Shown here piece after piece: positions 7,325 through 15,575 of a stretch of DNA of 64,000 nt; position 1 is the first letter of the stretch; every line of letters starts with the position of its first letter. The stretch is from Bacillus sp. FJAT-27264 (lineage in GTDB: Bacteria; Bacillota; Bacilli; Paenibacillales; Paenibacillaceae). The translations under genes were made by a program, and so were the position numbers. A model generated the notes under the pieces. The model made no database searches. It had not been told where the DNA came from and saw only the letters and a program-made list of their open reading frames with translations. The stretch is from NCBI RefSeq assembly GCF_001682855.1, contig NZ_MAQW01000029.1, forward strand, positions 327 to 64,326. Direction: 5' to 3'.

Positions 7325-9330
7325 TGTTCCATCCTCACCTCATCAATGTTAATCCAGCCGTTTCCGCCGGTAAAATAAATCTCCGCCTGTTCACCCTTCT
7401 GCAGGCTCACTGCGGGAAGCTCAATCTGATGATAACTTGCACCTTCGGTAAGTTCGGTTTCAGTAAGGATAGCGCCGTTAACACGTACGCCAAACTTTCC
7501 GCCTCCCCCGCCTGCGCTAATCATTGCCGAGATCTTGTACTCCCCGGAATTCTGCGGGGAAATCAATTGGGCAACGGTCTTTTCAGTACCAGGATCAAGA
7601 TAGCCGAGCGAACTTCCTTGATACGGATTATTGGTTCCGATTCCTGTCCCGGCTGTAAAAGTCCAATGTAACGCCCCCTCCTCGAATCCCCCGTTCATCA
7701 GTTCATGACGGTCATCTTCGTCTTCAGTCCCCTGAGGGCTCACAGGTGAAATTCCTTCGCGGTTAACAACTACAGTGTAGTTCTTGAATCTCTTCATCTC
7801 GTATCCTTCACTCTGGTCAGGGAGAGGATCTCCATTCCAAAAGATATATGCCGCCCGCTCACCCGGAACCATCGACGGACCCCCAAACCTGTAACGCCCA
7901 AATGAGCTTACTAGCTGAAAGGGAGCACCCGGATTGGCATAGCTAACGCTCTCCAAGAAATCATGGGGATTGATAGTTTCATAAAAGAGCACATAGATAT
8001 AGGGCATGTTGACCTTATCGGTAACATAGATGTTCCCTTCAGTCTCCGCAGAAGCATACTGGATGGCCTCTCCGATAGATTCATAAAAGTTAGGACCGAT
8101 CTTCTCTGGGAAATCACGGAAGTACGCCATGCCAAACAAAACAAAAAACAGGGCGAATCCACCCGCTGCAACCAGGCCCGCTCCCTTAATCTTACGGCCA
8201 AGCCACAAGAAGCCGGCAACAATCAGCAGAATTACAGGATAGAAAATAACATTAATCCGGTTAATGTTCACACTTGTAATAGCAGCCATCAGAATAGCTG
8301 TCACGAACCAGAGCAAGATCACCGACTGACCTGTGCCGTAAGAATCCCGGTTCCGTAAAGACTTTATTATAACAATAAGTCCTACCAGGACAAAGGGCAA
8401 TCCAAGAGAATAGGCGTAACCGTAAGGAGATATGGAATTCCACGGCAGACCATCACTTCCACTGAGCATTATCTTGAAAAATTCGCGGAGATTGCTCCAG
8501 GCTGTGTCGAGCATTTGCCCGCCGAAGACCGAGGAGATCTGCTCCACTCGCGGTGTAGTTAATCTTGGGATGGAAAAGATCGGGGTAGAAAAGCCCTGTA
8601 GTTGATAGCGATTGATCATTATAAAGGATAGAATCGGCAAAGCCAGCAGGATAAACAGTACACCATTCCATAGAATGGTCCGTAGCTTTAGCGCTTTTCT
8701 ATACAATAGAAGAATTACAGTTCCCAAAGCAAAGATCGGAACAAAAAAATAGGCAGTCCCATAGGCATAAAGCGATAACGATAGCACAACCGTAAACGCA
8801 TAGGACCATTTCGGAGCTTCGAAGGATCGAAGCAAGCAATACACAGCGAGCAGAATCAACGTGGGAAACAGATTCGATTCCAGCGCCCATCTCGACATCA
8901 TGATATGCCATGGATTAATAGCGATAAAGAACATGGCGGCAAGACCGGCTGCCTGGGAGGAGAAGAGTCTTTTGGACAAAAGATAGAATACTACCATACC
9001 CACTAGCCCCATAAGCAGACTCGCCATCCGTACCGTTACCGTTGATAATCCGAATAACCAGATAAATGGCATAGACAAGTAGGCATACAATGCATTTTGC
9101 CCGCTGCCCCAGGCGATCAGGTGGATTGGCAGATGGATTCCGTTTCTGTCGATACCATAATGAAGTATAGCGTAGGCGTCATATCCGATCGACGCTTCAT
9201 CCTGATTCAGTCCTGGCGGAATGGAACCAATGTACACTATCCGGATCATCGCTCCCAGCAGGAACATTAGTACGAGCCATGGGTTGTTCTTGCAATAGAT
9301 AAATACCCGATTTAGACTGCTGGACAACAT
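7321..9330 (-). CDS. GT39/ArnT-like membrane glycosyltransferase with C-terminal carbohydrate-binding domain
   Basis: This 669-residue protein starts with a membrane helix and then carries the acidic external loop motif PPGLNQDEASIGYDAYAIL (near residue 40), which is typical of ArnT/PMT-type lipid-linked sugar transferases. About a dozen membrane helices follow to about residue 380. A soluble part and a C-terminal jelly-roll domain (about 535-669, MNGGFEEGALHWTF to WINIDEVRMEQ) resemble CBM domains and mirror the N-terminal module of the next gene. The start is supported by GAGGTGATAA before the ATG. It is the first gene of the five-gene operon ending in the sortase. The acceptor (protein or glycan) is unknown. 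Confidence 0.87.
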   Translation of the reverse strand: MLSSSLNRVFIYCKNNPWLVLMFLLGAMIRIVYIGSIPPGLNQDEASIGYDAYAILHYGIDRNGIHLPIHLIAWGSGQNALYAYLSMPFIWLFGLSTVTVRMASLLMGLVGMVVFYLLSKRLFSSQAAGLAAMFFIAINPWHIMMSRWALESNLFPTLILLAVYCLLRSFEAPKWSYAFTVVLSLSLYAYGTAYFFVPIFALGTVILLLYRKALKLRTILWNGVLFILLALPILSFIMINRYQLQGFSTPIFSIPRLTTPRVEQISSVFGGQMLDTAWSNLREFFKIMLSGSDGLPWNSISPYGYAYSLGLPFVLVGLIVIIKSLRNRDSYGTGQSVILLWFVTAILMAAITSVNINRINVIFYPVILLIVAGFLWLGRKIKGAGLVAAGGFALFFVLFGMAYFRDFPEKIGPNFYESIGEAIQYASAETEGNIYVTDKVNMPYIYVLFYETINPHDFLESVSYANPGAPFQLVSSFGRYRFGGPSMVPGERAAYIFWNGDPLPDQSEGYEMKRFKNYTVVVNREGISPVSPQGTEDEDDRHELMNGGFEEGALHWTFTAGTGIGTNNPYQGSSLGYLDPGTEKTVAQLISPQNSGEYKISAMISAGGGGGKFGVRVNGAILTETELTEGASYHQIELPAVSLQKGEQAEIYFTGGNGWINIDEVRMEQ

Positions 9331-9395
9331 TTATCACCTCTTCAACAATATAATCTAAATATTGGATGATGGAAAGTCCGATACGTAAAACCCAC

Positions 9396-9428
9396 AAAAA
9401 AAACGGCCCCTTCAACATCGAAGGGACC
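9396..9428 (-). terminator. Terminator of the purine permease gene
   Basis: A nine-pair stem (GGTCCCTTC with GAAGGGGCC, six-base loop) is followed on the minus strand by eight T residues. It sits 27 bp past the permease stop codon and separates it from the glycosyltransferase operon. Confidence 0.9.
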
Positions 9429-9455
9429 GCAGGATGGATTTCTCAGATACAGGCT

Positions 9456-10856
9456 TTAGCCCTGACTACCCATTAATGCATAACGGAGAATAATCAGGAT
9501 CGCGAGTACCCACATCATCCAGTGAATGTCGTATTTCTTTTTGCCAGCCAAGTTTGAGACAGAAGCAAGAATGACATAAGTAACGATACCGAAGGAAATA
9601 CCGTTGGCGATATTGTAAGTGAACGGCATGATAACAAAAGTCAGGAACGCAGGAATGGCAACGACCATGTCCTGGAAGTCAATATTACGAAGTGATTGCG
9701 CCATCAGTACACCTACAACAATTAGAGCTGCAGCTGTAGCAGAACCAGGGATAAGCGCAGCCACAGGAGCAAGGAACAGTGCCAACAAGAAGCAGACGCC
9801 TGTAGTTACCGCGGTAAGACCTGTACGACCACCTTCAGCAACCCCAGCAGCACTCTCTACATAAGCCGTAGTTGTGGAAGTTCCGACCATGGCACCACCA
9901 GCTACTGCCACCGCATCTACGAACATTGCCTTACCTACACGCTTCTTACCTTCTTCAGGGTTGTCCATAATGCCAGCACGTTGAGCTGTACCTACAAGTG
10001 TACCAAAAGTATCAAACAACTCTACGAAAGTGAATGTTGCAATAGCGGAAATGATACCGGTATGCAGAATACCATCCCAGTCAAATTTCATGAAGTTCAA
10101 TTGAGTGAAATCAGGAACCCATGGTGTTTGCGGGTTGGACAGAGGACTGAAATCCACGGCGCCCATCAGAATTCCCACTGCAGTAGTACCTAGAATACCG
10201 AACAGGATCGCGCCGCGAACATTCAGTACCATCAGGATTGCGATCAGCAACAGGCCGATAATTGCAAGCTGGACATTGGTATTCTCCAGGCTGCCCAGAT
10301 GGATAACTGTTTCAAAAGAAAGGACATCTGTGAACTTATGAGCGGCAATGTCGTTTACGGCTTCTACGCCGATCGTCATGATTCCGCTGTTCTTAAGGCC
10401 GATAATGGTAATAAACAAGCCGATACCGACGGTGATTGCATGCTTCAAGCTGTCAGGAATAGCAGTCAACAGGATCTGACGCACCTTGGTTACCGTTAAC
10501 AGGATAAAGATCAGACCGGAAATGAATACGGCGGTAAGACCCATCTGCCAAGTGAATGGATGATCCGATGTGGCGGATGACAGGATAACCGATGCGAAGT
10601 AAGCATTGAGTCCCATACCAGGTGCTAGTGCAACCGGGAAGTTAATGAACAACCCCATAGCAATAGTGAAAACACCCGCGGCTATCGCTGTAGCCAAAAA
10701 TACAGAATACCATCCCATGTCGATCTGGCCAAAAGCGGTCAGTATGTTGGGATTTACGGACAGGATATAAGCCATTGCCATAAACGTAGTCAAGCCGGCC
10801 ATAATCTCTGTACGAACGGTAGTGCCATTCTCTTTCAACTTGAAAAAGCGATTCAA
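9456..10856 (-). CDS. pbuG: NCS2 family guanine/hypoxanthine permease
   Basis: This polytopic membrane protein of 466 residues belongs to the AzgA-like branch of the NCS2 family. These are proton symporters for guanine, hypoxanthine or adenine. Recognisable blocks are GLTTFMAMAYILSVNPNIL at residues 20-40, PGMGLNAYFA, FVELFDTFGTLVG, and GGAMVGTSTTTAYVES. The start is a TTG preceded by TTAGGGGGAG. The leader carries a guanine-type riboswitch and a terminator, with a promoter and a PurR-type operator upstream, the same two-level control known for B. subtilis pbuG. The neighbour guaA supports a purine-salvage role. The symbol is by homology and context. Confidence 0.9.
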   Translation of the reverse strand: MNRFFKLKENGTTVRTEIMAGLTTFMAMAYILSVNPNILTAFGQIDMGWYSVFLATAIAAGVFTIAMGLFINFPVALAPGMGLNAYFASVILSSATSDHPFTWQMGLTAVFISGLIFILLTVTKVRQILLTAIPDSLKHAITVGIGLFITIIGLKNSGIMTIGVEAVNDIAAHKFTDVLSFETVIHLGSLENTNVQLAIIGLLLIAILMVLNVRGAILFGILGTTAVGILMGAVDFSPLSNPQTPWVPDFTQLNFMKFDWDGILHTGIISAIATFTFVELFDTFGTLVGTAQRAGIMDNPEEGKKRVGKAMFVDAVAVAGGAMVGTSTTTAYVESAAGVAEGGRTGLTAVTTGVCFLLALFLAPVAALIPGSATAAALIVVGVLMAQSLRNIDFQDMVVAIPAFLTFVIMPFTYNIANGISFGIVTYVILASVSNLAGKKKYDIHWMMWVLAILIILRYALMGSQG

Positions 10857-10895
10857 ATTGTTCTCCCCCTAAGGTATGTTGTGTCTGACAGCAAC

Positions 10896-10923
10896 AAAAA
10901 GCCGGAGTCTGATAGACACCGGC
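10896..10923 (-). terminator. Expression-platform terminator of the guanine riboswitch
   Basis: The minus strand folds into GCCGG-TGTCT-atc-AGAC-T-CCGGC followed by five T residues. It lies between the aptamer and the TTG start of the permease gene. This is where the terminator of a purine OFF switch is expected. Confidence 0.85.
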
Positions 10924-10997
10924 CAGATAAAAAAGAGTAGGTTCCTGCATATCGCCAATCCAAAGGCGAAGACCACAGGAGATAGTTCTCTTCTTAA

Positions 10998-11068
10998 ATC
11001 GTAGCCAGGTCATTACGGTGACCTGTAGAGACTTCCGGGCCAATTCCCGGAATTATACGAGTAAATGA
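10998..11068 (-). promoter_or_regulatory. Purine riboswitch, guanine class
   Basis: The minus strand matches the purine aptamer. P1 is formed by TTTACTCGTA and TACGA. The conserved TATAATT precedes the P2 stem TCCGGGA/CCCGGAA, then GTCTCTAC leads into the P3 stem CAGGTCA/TGACCTG. The specificity base after P3 (GGCTACGA, position 74 of the family numbering) is C, which indicates guanine or hypoxanthine rather than adenine. Ligand binding should favour the downstream terminator at 10896-10923 and so switch off the permease gene. Confidence 0.92.
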
Positions 11069-11085
11069 TGTTGTTGTGCTTTATC

Positions 11086-11115
11086 ATTTTAGGGGGATAT
11101 GACATCCCTTGTCAA
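11086..11115 (-). promoter_or_regulatory. Sigma-A promoter of the permease riboswitch transcript
   Basis: The minus strand has a perfect -35 box TTGACA and a -10 box TAAAAT with 18-bp spacing. Transcription would start just before the guanine aptamer. Confidence 0.75.
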
Positions 11116-11119
11116 TGAC

Positions 11120-11163
11120 AAAAACGAACAATAAACAGTATTTTTTTTGTATTGTTCGTAAAA
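11120..11163. promoter_or_regulatory. PurR-type operator (inverted PurBox pair)
   Basis: Two inverted boxes, AAAAACGAACAATA and TATTGTTCGTAAAA, face each other with a T-rich 16-bp spacer. This fits the Bacillus PurR arrangement of paired PurBoxes with a CGAAC core about 16-17 bp apart. The site lies directly upstream of the -35 box of the permease promoter. No purR gene is in the window, so the regulator is assumed. Confidence 0.7.
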
Positions 11164-11323
11164 ACGACATTCCCGCCAATTTCATATGGGAATCAGCAAG
11201 AAAAGCTTGTTAAACATAGTGCTGCGCTGTGGAAATTGAACGACAAATTTTCTATAGTTCAGAATGACGCTGTGTCCCGTCGGACCTTGGAATCACGATT
11301 CTCGACAGAATTCTTTAAAGTAT

Positions 11324-11375
11324 AAAAAAATACTCCCTTCTATTTGCTAAATAACGCAGATAAAAGAGAGTATTT
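11324..11375 (-). terminator. Terminator of guaA
   Basis: Long imperfect arms AAATACTCTCTT and AAGGGAGTATTT are followed by a T run on the minus strand, 25 bp beyond the guaA stop codon. The stretch from 11164 to 11323 holds no gene that I can see. Confidence 0.85.
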
Positions 11376-11399
11376 ATTCAAACTATTGTTGCTGTTAAC

Positions 11400-12938
11400 C
11401 TATTCCCACTCAATCGTAGCAGGCGGTTTCGAAGTAACATCATAAACGATTCGGTTTACGTTCTCTACTTCGTTAACGATCCGTACGGAGATTTTCTCAA
11501 GAATATCCCAAGGAATACGTGCCCAGTCTGCGGTCATGCCGTCAATAGAGGTTACTGCACGAATACCTACGGTGTAGGAATACGTACGAGCATCACCCAT
11601 AACGCCAACGCTCTTCATGTTCGGCAATGCAGTGAAATACTGCCAAATTTCGCGGTCGAGACCGGCTTTGATAATTTCCTCACGCAAAATGTAGTCGGAG
11701 TCCTGAACGATCTTCAGCTTCTCCTCTGTAACTTCGCCCAACACCCGGATAGCAAGACCCGGACCTGGGAACGGCTGACGCCATACGAGAGCACTTGGCA
11801 TGCCCAGCTCTTCGCCCAGCTTGCGGACTTCGTCCTTGAACAGGGTGTTAAGCGGCTCGATCAGACTGAATTTCATGTCTTCCGGCAGGCCGCCTACATT
11901 ATGGTGAGATTTGATGGTTTGCGCTGTTGCCGTGCCGCTCTCTACGATATCCGTATACAGCGTACCTTGTGCAAGGAAGGAGAAGTCGCCCAGCTTGGCC
12001 GATTCTTCATCGAAACAGTAAATGAATTCGTTGCCGATGATTTTACGTTTTTGCTCAGGATCAGCCACACCGGCCAGCTTGCTCATAAAGCGCTCTTTGG
12101 CATCGATCTTCACCACATGAATATCGAATTTACCGACGAACATCTCCATAACGCTCTCGGCTTCCCCTTTGCGCAAGAGACCGTGATCAATAAACATACA
12201 AGTCAGCTGATCCCCGATAGCACGGTGAATAAGCATCGCCACTACGGAAGAATCTACACCACCACTAAGGGCGCAAAGTACTTTTTTGTCCCCTACTTGA
12301 TCCCGGATGTCTTGAATGGCTTCTTCAATAAACGATTCCATCGTCCAGTTGCCTTCGCAGCCACAGACTTCATACAGGAAGTTAGAGATCATCTCGTTAC
12401 CATGCTCGGAGTGACGAACCTCAGGATGGAACTGTACCGCAAAGAACTGGCGCTCGGCATTGCTCATAGCCGCGATCGGCGCGCTTTCGGTACCTGCATC
12501 AAGCTTGAAGCCTGACGGGAGCTCCACTACATGGTCTCCGTGGCTCATCCATACAGTCTGGCGGTTGTCCAACCCTTTAACAAGCTGAGCACCTTCTACA
12601 AAATCAACATCGGCTTTACCGTATTCGCGTTTAGCTGAACGCTCAACTTTACCGTTAAGCTGCTGGGCCATCAGCTGCATTCCGTAGCAAATGCCGAAAA
12701 TTGGCAGTCCCAAATCATAAATCGCCGGATCTACATGCGGTGCATCCTCGGCGTATACGCTGCTCGGTCCACCGGAGAAAATGATCCCCTTCGGCGATAA
12801 CGCCTTGATCTTCTCCACTGGTGTATTGTAAGGCAGAAGCTCACTATATACTCCCAAATCTCTGATTCTGCGCGCGATAAGTTGGTTGTATTGTCCTCCG
12901 AAATCGAGAACAACGATGATTTCATTTGGCTTGTTCAT
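11400..12938 (-). CDS. guaA: GMP synthase (glutamine-hydrolysing)
   Basis: GuaA converts XMP to GMP using ATP and glutamine, in the cytoplasm. The protein has 512 residues, the normal bacterial length. The N-terminal class I glutamine amidotransferase domain has VLDFGGQYNQLIARRIR, the nucleophile Cys in FGICYGMQ near residue 85, and the His-Glu pair in AVQFHPEVRHSE. The ATP-pyrophosphatase domain has the P-loop LSGGVDSSVVA, and the C-terminal dimerisation domain ends in KPPATIEWE. The start at 12938 has GGGAGG before it, and an upstream extension lacks a ribosome binding site. It is followed by its own terminator and then by the guanine permease, as in B. subtilis. Confidence 0.98.
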   Translation of the reverse strand: MNKPNEIIVVLDFGGQYNQLIARRIRDLGVYSELLPYNTPVEKIKALSPKGIIFSGGPSSVYAEDAPHVDPAIYDLGLPIFGICYGMQLMAQQLNGKVERSAKREYGKADVDFVEGAQLVKGLDNRQTVWMSHGDHVVELPSGFKLDAGTESAPIAAMSNAERQFFAVQFHPEVRHSEHGNEMISNFLYEVCGCEGNWTMESFIEEAIQDIRDQVGDKKVLCALSGGVDSSVVAMLIHRAIGDQLTCMFIDHGLLRKGEAESVMEMFVGKFDIHVVKIDAKERFMSKLAGVADPEQKRKIIGNEFIYCFDEESAKLGDFSFLAQGTLYTDIVESGTATAQTIKSHHNVGGLPEDMKFSLIEPLNTLFKDEVRKLGEELGMPSALVWRQPFPGPGLAIRVLGEVTEEKLKIVQDSDYILREEIIKAGLDREIWQYFTALPNMKSVGVMGDARTYSYTVGIRAVTSIDGMTADWARIPWDILEKISVRIVNEVENVNRIVYDVTSKPPATIEWE

Positions 12939-12965
12939 TACGTGCCTCCCTTGATTATTGGATTC

Positions 12966-12995
12966 ATTATACTCATGGTTAATTCGCAACGTCAA
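12966..12995 (-). promoter_or_regulatory. Sigma-A promoter of guaA
   Basis: The minus strand shows TTGACG, an 18-bp spacer and TATAAT, ending 27 bp upstream of the guaA start codon. No purine aptamer is visible between this promoter and guaA. Confidence 0.7.
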
Positions 12996-13154
12996 GGAAA
13001 GGAGGGCATGGATTTGGCTGGATTTTGTCATGTCGATTGCTGTCAGAATCGTTGAAGGCGTCAACACAAAAGATGCGGTTAGTTTCCTTTTTTAAGGGGT
13101 TGCCACTTCAGGCAAGTGTATCAATGGCCTGACCTTCCATTTCCAACAGACGGT

Positions 13155-15575
13155 TTATGTCAGCCGGAAGGTGATCCTCAGGCATTCCCGCAGAAAAGCT
13201 TCACCTTCACCGGCGGCTGATGACGGTGCGGAAGAAGCCGCCGGGGAAGTGCGGCGGGAAGCTGGTGCCCCGCCGGACCCGCTGTACGCCAGGGTCTCCC
13301 ACTGGCGTACGAACCGCCGGACCGCTGCGCGCAGTCCGGCATCTGCGATCGGCAGGGAGTCTGCGTACTCCCTGCCCGTGACCCCGGGCGGCGGCGGCCC
13401 ATACCGCGCCGCCAGCCCGTGCCAGGCCAGAGAAGCAGCGCGAAGCTGCCTCTCCCGGCCCACAGCCCTGCTGCGCGAAGCCCACAGCAGGGCCAGGCTC
13501 CGCCGCCAGTGCCACGCGGCGGCGGGAATGACCAGCGCCGCGAGCTGGAGCGGCGCGGGTACCCGCCCGCCCGGCAGCGGCTGGGCGGGCAAGTTCTCCG
13601 CGTGCTGCGCAGCGGAGAGGCCGGACCCGGCCGGCGCCAAGGAAGCCGCCGGAAGAGCAGGCTGCGCGGTGCCAGCACCCGCGCCACCCGGCGTCGGGTC
13701 GAAGGGTACCCAGCCGACGCCGGGAAAGTACACCTCGACCCAGGCATGGGCATCGCCCTCGGTAACGGCATACCGCTGCGGCCCGGGACCTGTCACCAGT
13801 TCGCCAGGCCCATAGCCTTGGACGAAACGGGCCGGGATATCGGCGCTGCGAAGCAGGACGGTCATCGCCGTTGCAAAATGAACACAATAACCGCGCTTCG
13901 CCTGGAACAGGAAGTCATCTACGAAGTCACTGCCGGACGGCGGGAGCTTCGTATCCAGAGTATAGGGATAATGACTCTGCAAATAATCCCTTACCGCCAC
14001 AGCAGCATCATAGCGGCTTCCAGCAGCGGCCATAAGCTCGGCTGCTAAAGAGCCTACCCGGGCAGGCAGCTGCGATGGCAGTTCTAAATATTTGCTGCGA
14101 ATCTCTTCAGGATCGGCGCGCTTCACTCCGCGTAGAACATCGTGATCGGATTCGGGTAAGACAGAGAGAACTGTGTAGCCCGTGACCCGGGCTCTGCCTG
14201 CCTCATCCGGCAGACGGAAGCTGTCTCCTTCCTTATTGACAAGAATAAAACCCAGACGGCTTCCATCCTCCAGTTCCCCGGACTCCATGTCGGCAATAAA
14301 CCCTGCGCTGAATATCGGAAACCCGCCCGGGGATGGCGCAGCCAGTAGAATCTGCTGCCGCAGTGTCTTGCGGCCAGTCAGCCCCGAATCAGTTTCCGGA
14401 GGAGGCTGTGGAAAACCGGAAAGATTTAGCGGAGTAAAAGAGTCCGCCTCTCTGATCCATCGGCGGCCGTCATAGTAAGCCAAACTCTCGCCGCGCCAAT
14501 AAGTCCGCTCATCGCTGAAAGCCGTAAAGACCGGCTCTGTACCGGGTGTTAACGGGGCTCCCAATTCAACAGAACTCAAACTGTAACCCGTAGTTCCCCT
14601 ACCCATGGCTTCTATACTTTCCTTCATATGCCCGGCAGCCCAGTCATTTAACTTACTGAAGGCAGAATGTAGTGGGATCTGATTCACGGAGCGTGAGCCG
14701 TAAAGCTGTTCCCCGCACCAAGCGCCTATCATCAGAACAATAGCTACGACAAACGCTGTACTGCCCCAACGACCATAAGGAATCCTCATGTGGGTATTTC
14801 TTTCCCGTAAACGAAACAGCCCGCCCATCCCTCGCATCCATAAAATCAATCCTGCGGCCAGCATTACCTCAATGGTCGTCTCGATGCTAAAGGCAATATC
14901 CAGCAACAATAAATAAGCCATGGATACCACGCTAAAAAGCGAGGAACTCCCCCTATGTATTGCTAAATGCTGCACAGACGAGACCAGCATCCCCCAGCCT
15001 GCGGCTAGGATCAGCAATCTGCTGGCATTGCCCAAATCCGCAACATGTCCTGACAAAAGCATAACGAGATCCCTTAACAGTTCTGCCGGGTATTCCGCCA
15101 ACCAGCCGGTCCCCTCTTCCCCACCAGCCAGATACACCCAGGCCAAAGCAATACTCGCAAACTGTAGCGTCAAAAGAAGCCAACCAGGTAGCTGAAGCAT
15201 GCCCCAGAAAATAAGCACAGCCGCCGTTAACATCAGAGTTGTCATCAGGCCGGCCGTTTCAGGAGTAGTTGAGACCTGGTACAGTGGAGAAAGCCACAGG
15301 ACAAACAGGCCTAAAACAGGCAAAGAGAACAGTAGGCGGTACCCGAGAGGGACTTCCCCCTGCATTCCGACCTGGCTGTTCTCTATTATGTGGGACCCTG
15401 ATTCCGCTCCGGTTAAAGTCCCGGCCGTCTGAACATCGTAAGCCTGGGGCTTCCCGAAAGCCTCCCGCCCAGTGAAGGGGGGCTCCGTTCTATGCGCTCC
15501 TAATCCGCCCCCGTAACTGTGCCGGATCGCACCGGATTTTTTGTTACCGTATGGTTGGTTTTCCGGCTGATTCAT
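13155..15575 (-). CDS. yebA: TgpA-like transglutaminase membrane protein (YebA family)
   Basis: This integral membrane protein of about 806 residues has a hydrophobic N-terminal region (several helices between about residues 75 and 300) and then an external transglutaminase core with RGYCVHFATAMTVLLRSADIPARFVQGYG and DAHAWVEVYFPGVGWVPFDPTPG. The Cys, His and Asp triad residues are therefore present. A Pro/Ala-rich linker, one more membrane helix and a DUF4129-like cytoplasmic tail follow. The start at 15575 is supported by GGGAGGTGG and overlaps the DUF58 gene by 32 bp. In B. subtilis yeaD-yebA-guaA-pbuG are in the same order. The last 600 bp are strikingly GC-rich compared with the surroundings. 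The substrate is unknown. Confidence 0.88.
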   Translation of the reverse strand: MNQPENQPYGNKKSGAIRHSYGGGLGAHRTEPPFTGREAFGKPQAYDVQTAGTLTGAESGSHIIENSQVGMQGEVPLGYRLLFSLPVLGLFVLWLSPLYQVSTTPETAGLMTTLMLTAAVLIFWGMLQLPGWLLLTLQFASIALAWVYLAGGEEGTGWLAEYPAELLRDLVMLLSGHVADLGNASRLLILAAGWGMLVSSVQHLAIHRGSSSLFSVVSMAYLLLLDIAFSIETTIEVMLAAGLILWMRGMGGLFRLRERNTHMRIPYGRWGSTAFVVAIVLMIGAWCGEQLYGSRSVNQIPLHSAFSKLNDWAAGHMKESIEAMGRGTTGYSLSSVELGAPLTPGTEPVFTAFSDERTYWRGESLAYYDGRRWIREADSFTPLNLSGFPQPPPETDSGLTGRKTLRQQILLAAPSPGGFPIFSAGFIADMESGELEDGSRLGFILVNKEGDSFRLPDEAGRARVTGYTVLSVLPESDHDVLRGVKRADPEEIRSKYLELPSQLPARVGSLAAELMAAAGSRYDAAVAVRDYLQSHYPYTLDTKLPPSGSDFVDDFLFQAKRGYCVHFATAMTVLLRSADIPARFVQGYGPGELVTGPGPQRYAVTEGDAHAWVEVYFPGVGWVPFDPTPGGAGAGTAQPALPAASLAPAGSGLSAAQHAENLPAQPLPGGRVPAPLQLAALVIPAAAWHWRRSLALLWASRSRAVGRERQLRAASLAWHGLAARYGPPPPGVTGREYADSLPIADAGLRAAVRRFVRQWETLAYSGSGGAPASRRTSPAASSAPSSAAGEGEAFLRECLRITFRLT

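Noticed and set aside
13171..14048. Long plus-strand open frames opposite the TgpA-like gene
   Set aside because: They lie in GC-rich DNA where stops are rare, lack ribosome binding sites, and are Arg/Ala/Pro-rich without any recognisable domain. The minus strand encodes a clear transglutaminase.
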